DNA of 64,000 bases from Caulobacter sp. 73W (GTDB lineage Bacteria > Pseudomonadota > Alphaproteobacteria > Caulobacterales > Caulobacteraceae): NCBI RefSeq assembly GCF_041021955.1, contig NZ_CP158375.1, positions 3,584,501-3,648,500 of the forward strand, in the 5' to 3' direction. The notes under the pieces are model-generated. The model had not been told where the DNA came from, searched no databases, and worked only from the letters and a program-made list of their open reading frames with translations. The position numbers were made by a program, and so were the translations under genes. Shown here one piece after another: positions 16,354 to 25,999 of this stretch (the first letter of the stretch is position 1; each line of letters begins with the position of its first letter).

Positions 16354-17729
16354 CGGCGTTGGAACTCCGAACTCATCAGCAGGACGGCCAAGGCCTCCGG
16401 TCGGCTCTCGGCGCGGGCGACAGCCTTAGCTACGGGGTTGCTCAGTCGCGCGCCCAGGGCGCCGGCGGCGATGGCGTTGGGATCGACGCGATCGCCGACC
16501 CGTTGAGCGAACCCCTGGGCGAAGGCCATGCGCTTGATCAGCGCGTCCGGCGCGGCCCAGGCCGATGTCTCGTCCGGCCACCCCTCGGGCGAGGGCGGGC
16601 GGAAGGCCGGCTGGCCGAGGCCGTTGAGCGTGGGGCCGAGCTGGTTCAGGGCCTGAGGCTGGGTTCCGACGGCGCGCCAGGTCGAGATCAGGAACTCGTA
16701 GGGCGTCTTGAACTTGGCGGGGGCAGGCTCCCACGCCTCGGGCGCTTCGATGAGCGCGCGGGCCACGACGTCGAGCTGTCCGCCGCTGGTCAGCCAGGCC
16801 TTCTCCAGTCGTTGGACCAGCGCCGGAGGCGGCGTGTCGGCGACGAAGTAGGTCGCGATTTTGCGGGCGCAATGGCGGGCGGTGGCGGGACGCGTCGCCA
16901 GGTCGGCCATGATGGCGCGCGCCTGCCCGGCGCCGTCCTGGCCGTATTGGCGACCCATGATCGTCCGATCGCCCGGCTCGTGGGCCGCCGCGCGGAAGAC
17001 AAAGGCGCCGTCGGCGCTTTCCTCGGCGTTGCGGGCGACGGTCCAGCCTGTCATGGCGCGGGCGAATTCGGTGACGTCGGCCTGGCTGTAGCCGCCGTTC
17101 ACGCCGACGGTGTGCAGTTCCAGGATTTCGCGGGCCAGATTCTCGTTCAGGCCCTGGCGACGGCCGCGTTGCTGAGCGCGGGCCGCCTGGCGGCTTTCCG
17201 GTCCCACCGACTGGGACTGGTCCAGATAGGTGAGCATGGCCGGGTGGCTGCTGGAGGCGACCAGCATGTCCTCGAACCGGCCGAAGGCATGGGGACGGAT
17301 GGCCTCCTGCTCGAACGGACCGGCGACCGATGCGGTGATCTGCTTGGTGGCCGAGACGGTGAAGTGGTTGGCCCAGAATAGGGCCCAGCGTTCGCGGAAA
17401 CTGGCGTCGGTTGAAGCGCCGAGCTGGGCGCGGGCCAGGAAGTCCTGGTTCACGTCCTGGCGACGCTCGCGCTGAGCGGCCTTGAGCGCCTCCTGGTCGC
17501 CGGACTGACGCGCTGCACGGAGCGTGTCCTGCTGATGACGATATTCGGCGAGCCGCTGTGCGCCGTTCTGGAAGTCGGTCTTGGGCTGGTCAGCGCCGTC
17601 AGGCGTGATCTGGGCCTTGAGCCAACCACGCGGATCGCCGCGCGCGGCCTCGATCTCGCCCGGACGGGCGCCGAGGCCGAAGCGCGTGGCGGCGATGGCC
17701 GCCTGCATGTCCTTGCTGGGAAGCGCCAA
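16350..17729 (-). CDS. DUF1800 domain protein
   Basis: A 459-residue protein of the DUF1800 family: AAIAATRFGLGARPGEI near the N-terminus, RERWALFWANHFTVS in the middle, LNENLAREILELHTVGVNGG and YSQADVTEFARAMTGWTV after it, and a C-terminal part with RKIATYFVAD. I see no clear signal peptide. I chose the TTG at 17729 because AGGAGG lies 9 bases upstream of it (CCTCCT at 17739-17744 on the plus strand); an in-frame ATG at 17708 with a weaker AAGGA is the alternative. It forms a coupled pair with DUF1501 and diverges from the ATP12 gene. The function is unknown. Confidence 0.87.
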   Translation of the reverse strand: MALPSKDMQAAIAATRFGLGARPGEIEAARGDPRGWLKAQITPDGADQPKTDFQNGAQRLAEYRHQQDTLRAARQSGDQEALKAAQRERRQDVNQDFLARAQLGASTDASFRERWALFWANHFTVSATKQITASVAGPFEQEAIRPHAFGRFEDMLVASSSHPAMLTYLDQSQSVGPESRQAARAQQRGRRQGLNENLAREILELHTVGVNGGYSQADVTEFARAMTGWTVARNAEESADGAFVFRAAAHEPGDRTIMGRQYGQDGAGQARAIMADLATRPATARHCARKIATYFVADTPPPALVQRLEKAWLTSGGQLDVVARALIEAPEAWEPAPAKFKTPYEFLISTWRAVGTQPQALNQLGPTLNGLGQPAFRPPSPEGWPDETSAWAAPDALIKRMAFAQGFAQRVGDRVDPNAIAAGALGARLSNPVAKAVARAESRPEALAVLLMSSEFQRR

Positions 17730-17822
17730 AATGCAGGTCCTCCTTGCATCCGTCCGAAGTTCATACCACTTGGCCGCAACTGGAATGTTTCGCCGCAAGT
17801 CGGCTTTTTTGCGGAAGCGTCA

Positions 17823-18548
17823 TTGGCTCGTAACAACGACACCCAGGAGCGGGTTCGCCGCTTCTACAAGCAGGCGGAGGCCGCGGCGGTCGAGGCCGGC
17901 TTCGCCGTGCACCTGGACGGGCGCACGCCCAAGAGCCCGGCGGGCAAGCCGCTGATCGTGCCGACGCACGCTCTGGCGGCCGCCATCGCGGCCGAATGGG
18001 CGGCGCAGGGCGAGCTGATCGACCCCGAATCCATGCCCATGACCCGGCTGGCCTATACGGTCATCGACCGCTTGGCCGCCGTGCATGAAGATGCCGCCAA
18101 GGAAGTGGCGCGGTTCGCGGCGACGGACCTGCTTTGCTATTTCGCCGACGGTCCCGTGGCCCTGGTCAGCGAGCAGGAGCGCGAATGGGGGGCGTTGCTG
18201 GACTGGGCCGAGGCCGAGCTTGGCCTGCGTCTGGTCCGGGTGGCCGGGATCATCCATCAGGACCAGCCGGCTGAAAGCATCGAACGCGCTGCCGAGCTGG
18301 CGCGGGGGCTGGATGATTTCGCCTTGGCGGGCCTGGGGTTCGCCGCGCCGCTGCTGGGGTCTGCGGTCCTGGCGTTCGCCGTGGCGCGCGGGCGTCTGAC
18401 GGGTGAGCAGGCCTATGACCTGTCGCGTCTGGACGAGGCGTTCCAAGAGCGTCAGTGGGGCGTCGACGAGGAGGCCGCCGAGCGCGCGGCCCGCCAGCGG
18501 GAAGAGGCGGCGATGATCGATCGGTGGTTCAAGGCTCTCGCTGCGTAA
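17823..18548 (+). CDS. ATP12-family F1-ATPase assembly chaperone
   Basis: ATP12 proteins bind the alpha subunit of F1 and help its assembly into the ATP synthase; they are found in mitochondria and alphaproteobacteria. The 241 residues show VHLDGRTPKSPAGKPLIVPTH, AIAAEWAAQGELIDPESMP and MTRLAYTVIDR, then DLLCYFADGP and a helical C-terminal half. The start is a TTG at 17823 with GGAAG upstream; no ATG or GTG occurs in frame between it and the stretch opposite the DUF1800 promoter. pccB follows 63 bases later. Confidence 0.9.
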   Translation: MARNNDTQERVRRFYKQAEAAAVEAGFAVHLDGRTPKSPAGKPLIVPTHALAAAIAAEWAAQGELIDPESMPMTRLAYTVIDRLAAVHEDAAKEVARFAATDLLCYFADGPVALVSEQEREWGALLDWAEAELGLRLVRVAGIIHQDQPAESIERAAELARGLDDFALAGLGFAAPLLGSAVLAFAVARGRLTGEQAYDLSRLDEAFQERQWGVDEEAAERAARQREEAAMIDRWFKALAA

Positions 18549-18611
18549 ATCTTGTCAGGGCCTGCGCCGGCCTTTACCCCTCGTTCCAAAGCCAAGAATA
18601 CGAGGGACAGC

Positions 18612-20142
<1,531 letters not shown>

Positions 20143-20144
<2 letters not shown>

Positions 20145-20177
20145 TCTCCTCGCTCCCGTTTATGGGGGAGGGGATTA
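20143..20177. terminator. Imperfect G/C-tract hairpin between convergent pccB and DUF3298 genes
   Basis: AATCTCCTCGCTCCC (20143-20157) and GGGGGAGGGGATT (20164-20176) form an imperfect stem that includes both stop codons. It may end transcription from both sides, but there is no good T tract. It belongs to the same kind of C/G-tract palindrome as those at 10465, 10558 and 53194. Confidence 0.4.
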
Positions 20178-20987
20178 GCTCGTCGCCTGCATCCGCACCG
20201 TCGGCGTGCCGTCCGCGTTGCCCAGGCGCGCGGGTTCGCCGGCGAAGGCGCTGGCGTAGGCGGGGGCGAGCAGGGGCTGGAAGATCGACAGGGGCACGAC
20301 GACCTCGTAGTCGCCCTCGGCATAGGGGCCGACCACGTACGGACCGATCAGCACGGCGAGGCCGCCCGCCTTGTCAGGCGTCTTCGACGGGACGAGGACC
20401 CAGGTGATCTCGTCCCAGGTCGGGCATTTCCACATGTCGCTGAGCGGGACCGAGCCCTCGCGGCGGGCCTTGGCGGATTTCACCCCCTCGCAGACCGCGT
20501 TCTGGATGGGCGTCATGTCGGCGCCGGCGCGGAAGATTTCGGCGGGCTGCACTTCCTTGTCCGTGGCGCTGTTCCACAACAGGCCGGCCGAGCCATGGTT
20601 CGGGTGCGCGCCGCCGGTGTAGTCGAAGAACTCACGACGCAGGGAGACCAGCGGCGCGGCGGCGGCGGCCAGGGTCCACTGGGCCTGGCTTTCGTAGGGG
20701 CGGGACGGGTTCTGCGCGGCGGCCTCGTCGGCGAACTTCTTCAGGCCGGCGGTCTCGTCGTCATAGAGGCGCGAATGCAGGACCGGGAAGCGGGCGATCT
20801 CGTCGGCCAGCTTCAGGCGAACCTTGGCCGCGGCGTTGGCCTGATCGAACTCCAGCGGCGTCTTCGGCGCGGCGGTCTCGCTCTTCACCGGGCCGGCGGG
20901 GGCTGGCGAGCCGCCGTCTTCCTTGGGCGAGCAGGCCAGGAGAAGCAGCGGGGCGACCGCCAGAACCAAGGACTTCGAAACGTTCAT
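20175..20987 (-). CDS. Predicted lipoprotein with DUF3298/DUF4163 (RsiV-like) domain
   Basis: A 270-residue protein with a lipoprotein signal, lipobox LLAC and lipidated Cys19. A Pro/Ala/Gly linker follows, then the domain with QWTLAAAAAPLVSLRREFFDYTGGAHPNHG, WNSATDKEVQPAEIF and the C-terminal YEVVVPLSIFQPLLAP. This is the DUF3298 region seen in the extracytoplasmic part of the anti-sigma factor RsiV and in many lipoproteins. Here there is no anti-sigma domain and no sigma factor gene nearby, so the function is unknown. A GGAGG site precedes the ATG. Confidence 0.83.
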   Translation of the reverse strand: MNVSKSLVLAVAPLLLLACSPKEDGGSPAPAGPVKSETAAPKTPLEFDQANAAAKVRLKLADEIARFPVLHSRLYDDETAGLKKFADEAAAQNPSRPYESQAQWTLAAAAAPLVSLRREFFDYTGGAHPNHGSAGLLWNSATDKEVQPAEIFRAGADMTPIQNAVCEGVKSAKARREGSVPLSDMWKCPTWDEITWVLVPSKTPDKAGGLAVLIGPYVVGPYAEGDYEVVVPLSIFQPLLAPAYASAFAGEPARLGNADGTPTVRMQATS

Positions 20988-21074
20988 AACGAGACCTCCG
21001 TGATTGCCGGCGTCAGTGATCGGCTTTCACCTGACGCCCCCATCGCCTATGCAGAATGCATAACAAAGGGAAAC

Positions 21075-21881
21075 GTGGCCTTGGACCAACTGATCACCAC
21101 CGAAAAACGCGGCCACGTCGCGATCCTCACCTTCAACCGCCCGGACAGCCTGAACGCCCTGGGGGCGCCGGGAGACGGCGATCAGGTGGCCGCGGTGTGC
21201 GAGGCGGTGAATCGCGACCCCGACATCCGCTGCGTGGTGCTGACCGGCGCGGGCCGGGCGTTCTCGGCCGGCGGCGACGTCAAGGCGATGAAGGCCAAGG
21301 AAGGCGCGTTCGCCGGGGGCGGAATTTCCATCCGCGAGAACTATCGCACCAACATCCATCGCATCGTCCGCTCGATCTACGGGCTGGAGGTTCCGGCCAT
21401 CGCGGCGGTGAACGGGCCGGCGGTCGGCCTGGGCTGTGACGTGGCCTGCATGGCCGACATCCGCATCGCCTCCGACCAGGCGCGCTTTGGCGTGACCTTC
21501 GTGAAGCTGGGCATCATTCCCGGTGACGGCGGCGCCTGGCTGCTGCCGCGCACGGTGGGCATGAGCCGGGCGGCGGAGCTGCTGTTCACCGGCGACATCG
21601 TCGACGCCAAGACGGCGGGCGACTGGGGCCTGGTCAGCAAGGTCGTGCCGCACGATACGCTGATGGACGAGGCCATGGCCCTGGCACAGCGGATCGCCGC
21701 CCAGCCGCCGCACGCCCTGCGCATGGCCAAGAGCCTGCTGAAGCAGGGGCAGAACGCGTCCTACGACACGATCATGGAAATGAGCGCCGCGGCCCAGGCC
21801 CTGTCGCACATGACCGAGGACCATATGGAAGGCGTCTCCGCCCTGCTGGAGAAGCGCGCGCCGAACTTCAGGGGCGCGTGA
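21075..21881 (+). CDS. Crotonase (enoyl-CoA hydratase/isomerase) family protein
   Basis: A 268-residue crotonase-fold protein that binds an acyl-CoA thioester in the cytoplasm. The oxyanion-hole segments GRAFSAGGDVKAM and GPAVGLGCDVAC are present, as are LGIIPGDGGAWLLPR and the C-terminal trimerisation helices. The two catalytic glutamates of hydratases (Glu144 and Glu164 in rat) align without gaps with Asp122 and Phe142, so simple hydration of enoyl-CoA is doubtful. The start is a GTG at 21075 behind AAAGGG; a TTG at 21081 is an alternative. The EamA gene begins 2 bases after it. Confidence 0.88.
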   Translation: MALDQLITTEKRGHVAILTFNRPDSLNALGAPGDGDQVAAVCEAVNRDPDIRCVVLTGAGRAFSAGGDVKAMKAKEGAFAGGGISIRENYRTNIHRIVRSIYGLEVPAIAAVNGPAVGLGCDVACMADIRIASDQARFGVTFVKLGIIPGDGGAWLLPRTVGMSRAAELLFTGDIVDAKTAGDWGLVSKVVPHDTLMDEAMALAQRIAAQPPHALRMAKSLLKQGQNASYDTIMEMSAAAQALSHMTEDHMEGVSALLEKRAPNFRGA

Positions 21882-21882
21882 C

Positions 21883-22773
21883 ATGTCCCTGCGCGATTTC
21901 GGCCTGCTGGTGATCGTCTGCCTGGTCTGGGCGACGAACAACATCATCAGCAAGATCGTGGTCGCGCACTGGGGCGTGCCGCCGATGTTCTACGCGGCGG
22001 TGCGTTTCGCCATCGTCGCGCTGGCGACGCTGCCGTGGCTGCTGCCGGCGCCCAAGCCGGTATGGCGCATCGTGACCATCGGCCTGTTGATGGGGGCGGG
22101 GGGCTTCGCCCTGCTGTTCCTGGGCTTCAAGACCGCGTCGCCCTCGGCGGCCGCCATCGTCGTGCAGCTGGGCGTGCCGCTGACCACGCTGTTGTCGGTG
22201 ATCATGCTGGGCGAGCGTATCCGCTGGCGGCGCGGCCTGGGCATCACCCTGACCTTCCTGGGCGCGATCGCGGTGATGTGGAGCCCGCATGGGCTGGAGC
22301 TGTCGCCGGGCCTGATGTTCGTCGCCGCATCGGCCCTGGCCGGATCGTTCGGCGCGGTGATGATGAAGCAGATGGAAGGGGTCAAGCCCCTGCGCTTCCA
22401 GGCCTGGGTCGGTGCGTCGTCCTTCCTGCCCCTGGCGGCCGCGTCCCTGGCGCTGGAGCAGAACCAGTGGGCGATCGCCACCAGCGTCGGCTGGCCGTTC
22501 TGGCTGGCGGTGGTGTTCAGCGCCCTGGTGGTCTCGGTGGTCGCCCACACGGTCTATTACTTCCTGATCGGGCGGTACGAGGCGAACCTGATCTCGCCGC
22601 TCACCCTGATGACGCCGCTTGCCACCATCGGGCTTGGCGTGCTCATCACCCACGACCACTTCGACCTGCGCATGGGGATCGGGGCGGCCTTGGCCTTGGT
22701 CGGCGTGCTGATCGTGGCCCTGAGGCGCAACCACGTCATGCCGCTGCTGCTGCTTGTCCGGAACCGTATCTGA
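21883..22773 (+). CDS. EamA (DMT superfamily) transporter
   Basis: A 296-residue inner-membrane protein with ten predicted spans made of two EamA repeats. The first repeat ends with VPLTTLLSVIMLGERIRWRRGLGITLTFLGA and the second with YEANLISPLTLMTPLATIGLGVL, the typical repeat endings. Such proteins export amino acids or other metabolites; the substrate is unknown. It follows the crotonase by 1 base and overlaps the amidase gene by TGATG, so the three probably share a transcript. Confidence 0.88.
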   Translation: MSLRDFGLLVIVCLVWATNNIISKIVVAHWGVPPMFYAAVRFAIVALATLPWLLPAPKPVWRIVTIGLLMGAGGFALLFLGFKTASPSAAAIVVQLGVPLTTLLSVIMLGERIRWRRGLGITLTFLGAIAVMWSPHGLELSPGLMFVAASALAGSFGAVMMKQMEGVKPLRFQAWVGASSFLPLAAASLALEQNQWAIATSVGWPFWLAVVFSALVVSVVAHTVYYFLIGRYEANLISPLTLMTPLATIGLGVLITHDHFDLRMGIGAALALVGVLIVALRRNHVMPLLLLVRNRI

Positions 22774-23495
22774 TGTCGCTGGAATTCATCGAGGCCCCGT
22801 CGCCCAACTTCGACGCGCGGCAGTCGCTGCCGGACATGATCGTCATGCACTACACCGGCATGAAGACGGGCGAGGCGGCGCTGGAGCAGCTGCGCACGCC
22901 GGAGAAGAAGGTGTCCTCGCACTACATGGTCGAGGAGGACGGCCGCATCTTCCGCCTGGTGCCGGAAGAGCGCCGGGCCTGGCACGCCGGCCGCTCGTTC
23001 TGGAAGGGCGAGACGGGGCTGAACCACGTCTCCATCGGCATCGAGATCGTCAATCCGGGCCACGAGTTCGGCTACCGCAGCTTTCCCAAGGCTCAGATCG
23101 ACGCGGTGATCGCCCTGACCACCGACATCCGTACCCGCTGGGACGTGCCCAATGGGCGGATCATCGGTCATTCGGACATCGCGCCTGACCGCAAGGTCGA
23201 TCCGGGCGAGCTGTTTCCGTGGAAGACCCTGGCCGAGGCCGGGCACGGCCTGTGGGTCGAGCCGCCGGCCGCCCCGGGCGCGCCGCTGGGCGAAGGGGAC
23301 GAGGGGGCGGGGGTGTTCGCCCTGCAGGCCGGCCTGACCCGCCTGGGTTACGACTGCGCCCCGTCGGGCAAGTACGACGCCCACACCAAGCTGATCGTGG
23401 CGACGTTCCAGCGGCACTGGCTGCAGAACCGTTTCGACGGCATCGCCGACGGGGAGACCCGCTCGCGCCTGGTGCATCTGCTGCGCGCGTCTTGA
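22773..23495 (+). CDS. AmpD-type N-acetylmuramoyl-L-alanine amidase with peptidoglycan-binding domain
   Basis: The enzyme cleaves the bond between muramic acid and the stem peptide, probably on recycled muropeptides. The 240 residues have zinc ligands His26 (VMHYTGM), His133 (GHSDIAPDRK) and Asp143, as in AmpD, and Glu91 in IGIEIVNPGH. Residues from about 165 form a PG_binding_1 domain (GVFALQAGLTRLGYDC, TKLIVATFQRHW). No signal peptide is seen, so it looks cytoplasmic. The ATG overlaps the EamA stop. The RNase P RNA follows within 35 bases. Confidence 0.9.
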   Translation: MSLEFIEAPSPNFDARQSLPDMIVMHYTGMKTGEAALEQLRTPEKKVSSHYMVEEDGRIFRLVPEERRAWHAGRSFWKGETGLNHVSIGIEIVNPGHEFGYRSFPKAQIDAVIALTTDIRTRWDVPNGRIIGHSDIAPDRKVDPGELFPWKTLAEAGHGLWVEPPAAPGAPLGEGDEGAGVFALQAGLTRLGYDCAPSGKYDAHTKLIVATFQRHWLQNRFDGIADGETRSRLVHLLRAS

Positions 23496-23524
23496 CCGCG
23501 GCGGCGTGACCCCTCACAGAAGCG

Positions 23525-23912
23525 CCAGGATCAGACGGCCGGGCGGTCGCGGCGCTTCGGCGTCGAGGAAAGTCCGGGCTCCACGGTGACAAGGCGGCGG
23601 GTAACGCCCGCCGGGCGCGAGCCTAGGGATAGCGCCACAGAAAGCAAACCGCCTGCGGCCTCGGCCGTCGGTAAGGGTGAAAGGGTGGGGTAAGAGCCCA
23701 CCGCGGACGCAGTAATGCGGACGGCATGGCAAGCCCCGCCTGGAGCAAGACCAAATAGGAACGTCGCGCCCTTTCGGGGGTAGGGCCGTCGCCGGCCCGA
23801 GGCGTTCGGGTAGGTCGCGAGAACCGTCCAGCGATGGGCGGTCCAGAGGAATGATCGTCGCGCCCCGCAAGGGGTGGCACAGAACCCGGCTTATAGGCCG
23901 TCTGATCCTGCT
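23525..23912 (+). ncRNA. rnpB: RNase P RNA, bacterial class A
   Basis: The RNA subunit of RNase P removes the 5' leader of tRNA precursors. Helix P1 is perfect over 14 pairs: AGGATCAGACGGCC (23527-23540) with GGCCGTCTGATCCT (23896-23909). Conserved stretches are GAGGAAAGTCCGGGCTCC (23565-23582), GGTAAGGGTGAAAGGGTG, TAAGAGCCCACCG and, near the 3' end, ACAGAACCCGGCTTATAGGCC. The ends are set by P1 and are good to a few bases. No T-rich terminator is obvious after it. Confidence 0.96.
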
Positions 23913-24089
23913 TCCTTCCAGAATGGGCCCGAATGGGCCGAGATGACTCCGGTCGCGTAACAGCGGCGCCGGATTCACCATTCTACTATCCAGTTCTATG
24001 TATGTTCTGTGGATTATTTACTTGCGTTAACCATAACGGGCTGAACGGACGTTGTTTTCGTAGAGAATTGACGCTGAGTGTCATTGTAT

Positions 24090-24113
24090 CCCATTTGATC
24101 CCATGTTAACCCA
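24090..24113. promoter_or_regulatory. MraZ operator: three TGGGN boxes with 10-base period
   Basis: On the minus strand TGGG occurs at 24113-24110, 24103-24100 and 24093-24090, each separated so that TGGGN repeats lie 5 bases apart. This is the pattern known for MraZ binding in E. coli, where MraZ represses its own operon. The boxes lie 65-88 bases before the mraZ GTG. The 270 bases between rnpB and mraZ are otherwise unusually AT-rich, as a promoter region would be, but I could not settle -35 and -10 boxes. Confidence 0.72.
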
Positions 24114-24177
24114 ATTGAACCGGTCGTTAAGGTTGACGGCGGGTCTGTGTGGGCGGATCTGAGCGGGGCTGACGAGG

Positions 24178-24645
24178 GTGTTTCTCTCGACGTTCGACAA
24201 GCAGCTGGACGCGAAGCGGCGCATCGTGGTGCCGCAGGAGTTCCGCGCGGCTGTGTCGGGCCCCTTCGACGGCATCTTCTGCTTCCCCTCGATCGAGGCC
24301 GACTGCCTGGAGGCGGGCGGCAAGGCGCTGTTCGACCGCTACAACGGCGTGATCGAGGAGATGGCGTTCGGCGACCCGATCCGCACCGCGCTGGAGACCA
24401 GCGTGCTGGGCGGCATGGCCCGCCTGTCCTTCGACACGGCTGGCCGCATCACCCTGCCGGACAGCCTGTGCGAGATGTTTGGCCTGACGGACTGGGTGTC
24501 CGTTGTGGGCCTGGGCGACCGTTTCCAGATCTGGTCGCGCGACGCGTTCGCCGCCCATCGCGCCGAGCAGCGCGTGGCCGCCCGCGAGGGTCTGGCCGCC
24601 CTGCGCGCGCAGCAGCGCACGGCGCGCCTTGGCGGTGCGGCATGA
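24178..24645 (+). CDS. mraZ: Transcriptional regulator MraZ
   Basis: MraZ is an AbrB-like DNA-binding protein that controls the division and cell wall cluster, which it heads. The 155 residues contain two SpoVT-AbrB modules: [21 protein letters not shown] (about 2-22) and [20 protein letters not shown] (about 83-102), each with the DxxGR-type DNA-contact turn. The GTG at 24178 gives the normal N-terminus. Three TGGG boxes upstream fit autoregulation. The stop overlaps the rsmH start (ATGA). Confidence 0.94.
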   Translation: MFLSTFDKQLDAKRRIVVPQEFRAAVSGPFDGIFCFPSIEADCLEAGGKALFDRYNGVIEEMAFGDPIRTALETSVLGGMARLSFDTAGRITLPDSLCEMFGLTDWVSVVGLGDRFQIWSRDAFAAHRAEQRVAAREGLAALRAQQRTARLGGAA

Positions 24646-25586
24646 GCGAAGCGCCCCACATCTCCGTCCTGCTCGACGAAGTGCTCGCCGCCCTGAGCGC
24701 CCAGCCGGGCGAGACGATCATCGACGGCACCTTCGGGGCGGGCGGCTACAGCCGCGCGATCCTGGCGACCGGCGCGAACGTGGTCGGCTTCGACCGCGAT
24801 CCGACCGTCCTGCGCTTCGCCGAACCGCTGGCCGCCGAAAACAATCGTTTTCGCCTGATCCAGGACCGCTTCTCCCAGATGGAGAAGCATTTCGGTCCGG
24901 CCTCGGTCGACGGCGTGGTGCTCGATATCGGCGTGTCGTCCATGCAGCTGGATGAAGCCGATCGCGGCTTCTCCTTCATGCGCGACGGCCCGCTGGATAT
25001 GCGCATGGCCGCCGACGGCCCGACCGCCGCCGACCTGGTCAACGAGCTGGAGAAGGAGGAGCTGGCCCGCATCCTCTACGTCTACGGCGAAGAGCGCGAG
25101 AGCCGCCGGGTGGCGTCGTTCATCATCCGCCGCCGCGAGGAGCAGCCGTTCAGCCGCACCCTGGATCTGGCGGAAGTGGTGGAGCGCGCCCTGGGCGGGC
25201 GTCGCGGCGCCAAGGCGCATCCGGCCACCAAGACCTTCCAGGCGCTGCGCATCGCGGTGAACGAGGAGCTGACCGAGCTGGAGCGGGCGCTGGACGCCGC
25301 CGAGCGCATCCTGAAGCCGGGCGGCCGACTGGCGGTGGTGACCTTCCACTCCCTGGAAGACCGCATCGTCAAAAGCTTCTTCATCGAGCGCGCCGGCAAG
25401 ACGCCGGGCGGTTCGCGTCATGCGCCGCCGACCGAGCGTGGGCCGACGCCGACCTTCGAGCTGATCGGCAAGGCCGCCGCCCCGGGCGAGGCTGAGCTGG
25501 CGGCCAACCCGCGCGCCCGTTCAGCCAAGCTGCGCGCCGGCCTGCGGACCACCGCGCCGGCTTGGGACGAGGGGAGGGGCGCATGA
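24642..25586 (+). CDS. rsmH: 16S rRNA (cytosine(1402)-N(4))-methyltransferase
   Basis: RsmH (MraW) uses S-adenosylmethionine to methylate N4 of C1402 in the decoding centre. The 314 residues begin [14 protein letters not shown] and show the SAM site [14 protein letters not shown], the motif [12 protein letters not shown] and the C-terminal [16 protein letters not shown], all diagnostic. It is the second gene of the cluster, coupled by ATGA at both ends (mraZ and ftsL). Confidence 0.96.
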   Translation: MSEAPHISVLLDEVLAALSAQPGETIIDGTFGAGGYSRAILATGANVVGFDRDPTVLRFAEPLAAENNRFRLIQDRFSQMEKHFGPASVDGVVLDIGVSSMQLDEADRGFSFMRDGPLDMRMAADGPTAADLVNELEKEELARILYVYGEERESRRVASFIIRRREEQPFSRTLDLAEVVERALGGRRGAKAHPATKTFQALRIAVNEELTELERALDAAERILKPGGRLAVVTFHSLEDRIVKSFFIERAGKTPGGSRHAPPTERGPTPTFELIGKAAAPGEAELAANPRARSAKLRAGLRTTAPAWDEGRGA

Positions 25587-25999
25587 CCTCGATCTTCGCC
25601 CGGCGCTATCGCGGCTTCCGCGTCATCGAGATCTTCGCCCTGACCCTGCTGCTCCTGCTGGTGCTGGGCGTGTACCTGGCCAAGACGGTGGCGGGCGGCG
25701 AGCGGGCCGAGATCGCGCGCCTGGATCGTGAGATTTCCGACGAGCGCGTCCGCGCGCGTCTGTTGAAGGCCGAGGTGGCTTACCTGGAGCAGCCTCGCCG
25801 CCTGGAGCGGCTGGCGACGAACTATCTCGGTCTGGCGCCGATCAAGGCCGCCCAGGAGATCGAATCCGATAGACTGGCCGAGATCGCGGCGCGCCTGTCG
25901 CCGGCGCGACCCGCGCCTGCGCCGGCGATGCCGGAAAACAATGCTGCGGCCGCCTCCGACGAACCCACGCCGGAGACGCCTTTGGAGAACCTGCAATGA
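25583..25999 (+). CDS. ftsL: Cell division protein FtsL
   Basis: FtsL joins FtsB and FtsQ in the divisome complex that activates septal wall synthesis. The 138-residue protein has a short basic cytoplasmic start, one membrane span (about residues 15-35) and a coiled coil (about 40-80: [26 protein letters not shown]). A Pro/Ala-rich periplasmic tail follows. Sequence conservation in FtsL is low, so the call rests on size, topology and its position between rsmH and ftsI. The ATG at 25583 overlaps the rsmH stop. Confidence 0.9.
   Translation: MTSIFARRYRGFRVIEIFALTLLLLLVLGVYLAKTVAGGERAEIARLDREISDERVRARLLKAEVAYLEQPRRLERLATNYLGLAPIKAAQEIESDRLAEIAARLSPARPAPAPAMPENNAAAASDEPTPETPLENLQ

Noticed and set aside
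24027-24130. CtrA box in the mraZ upstream region
   Set aside because: TTAA occurs at 24027, 24106 and 24127, but no pair has the required 7-base spacing.
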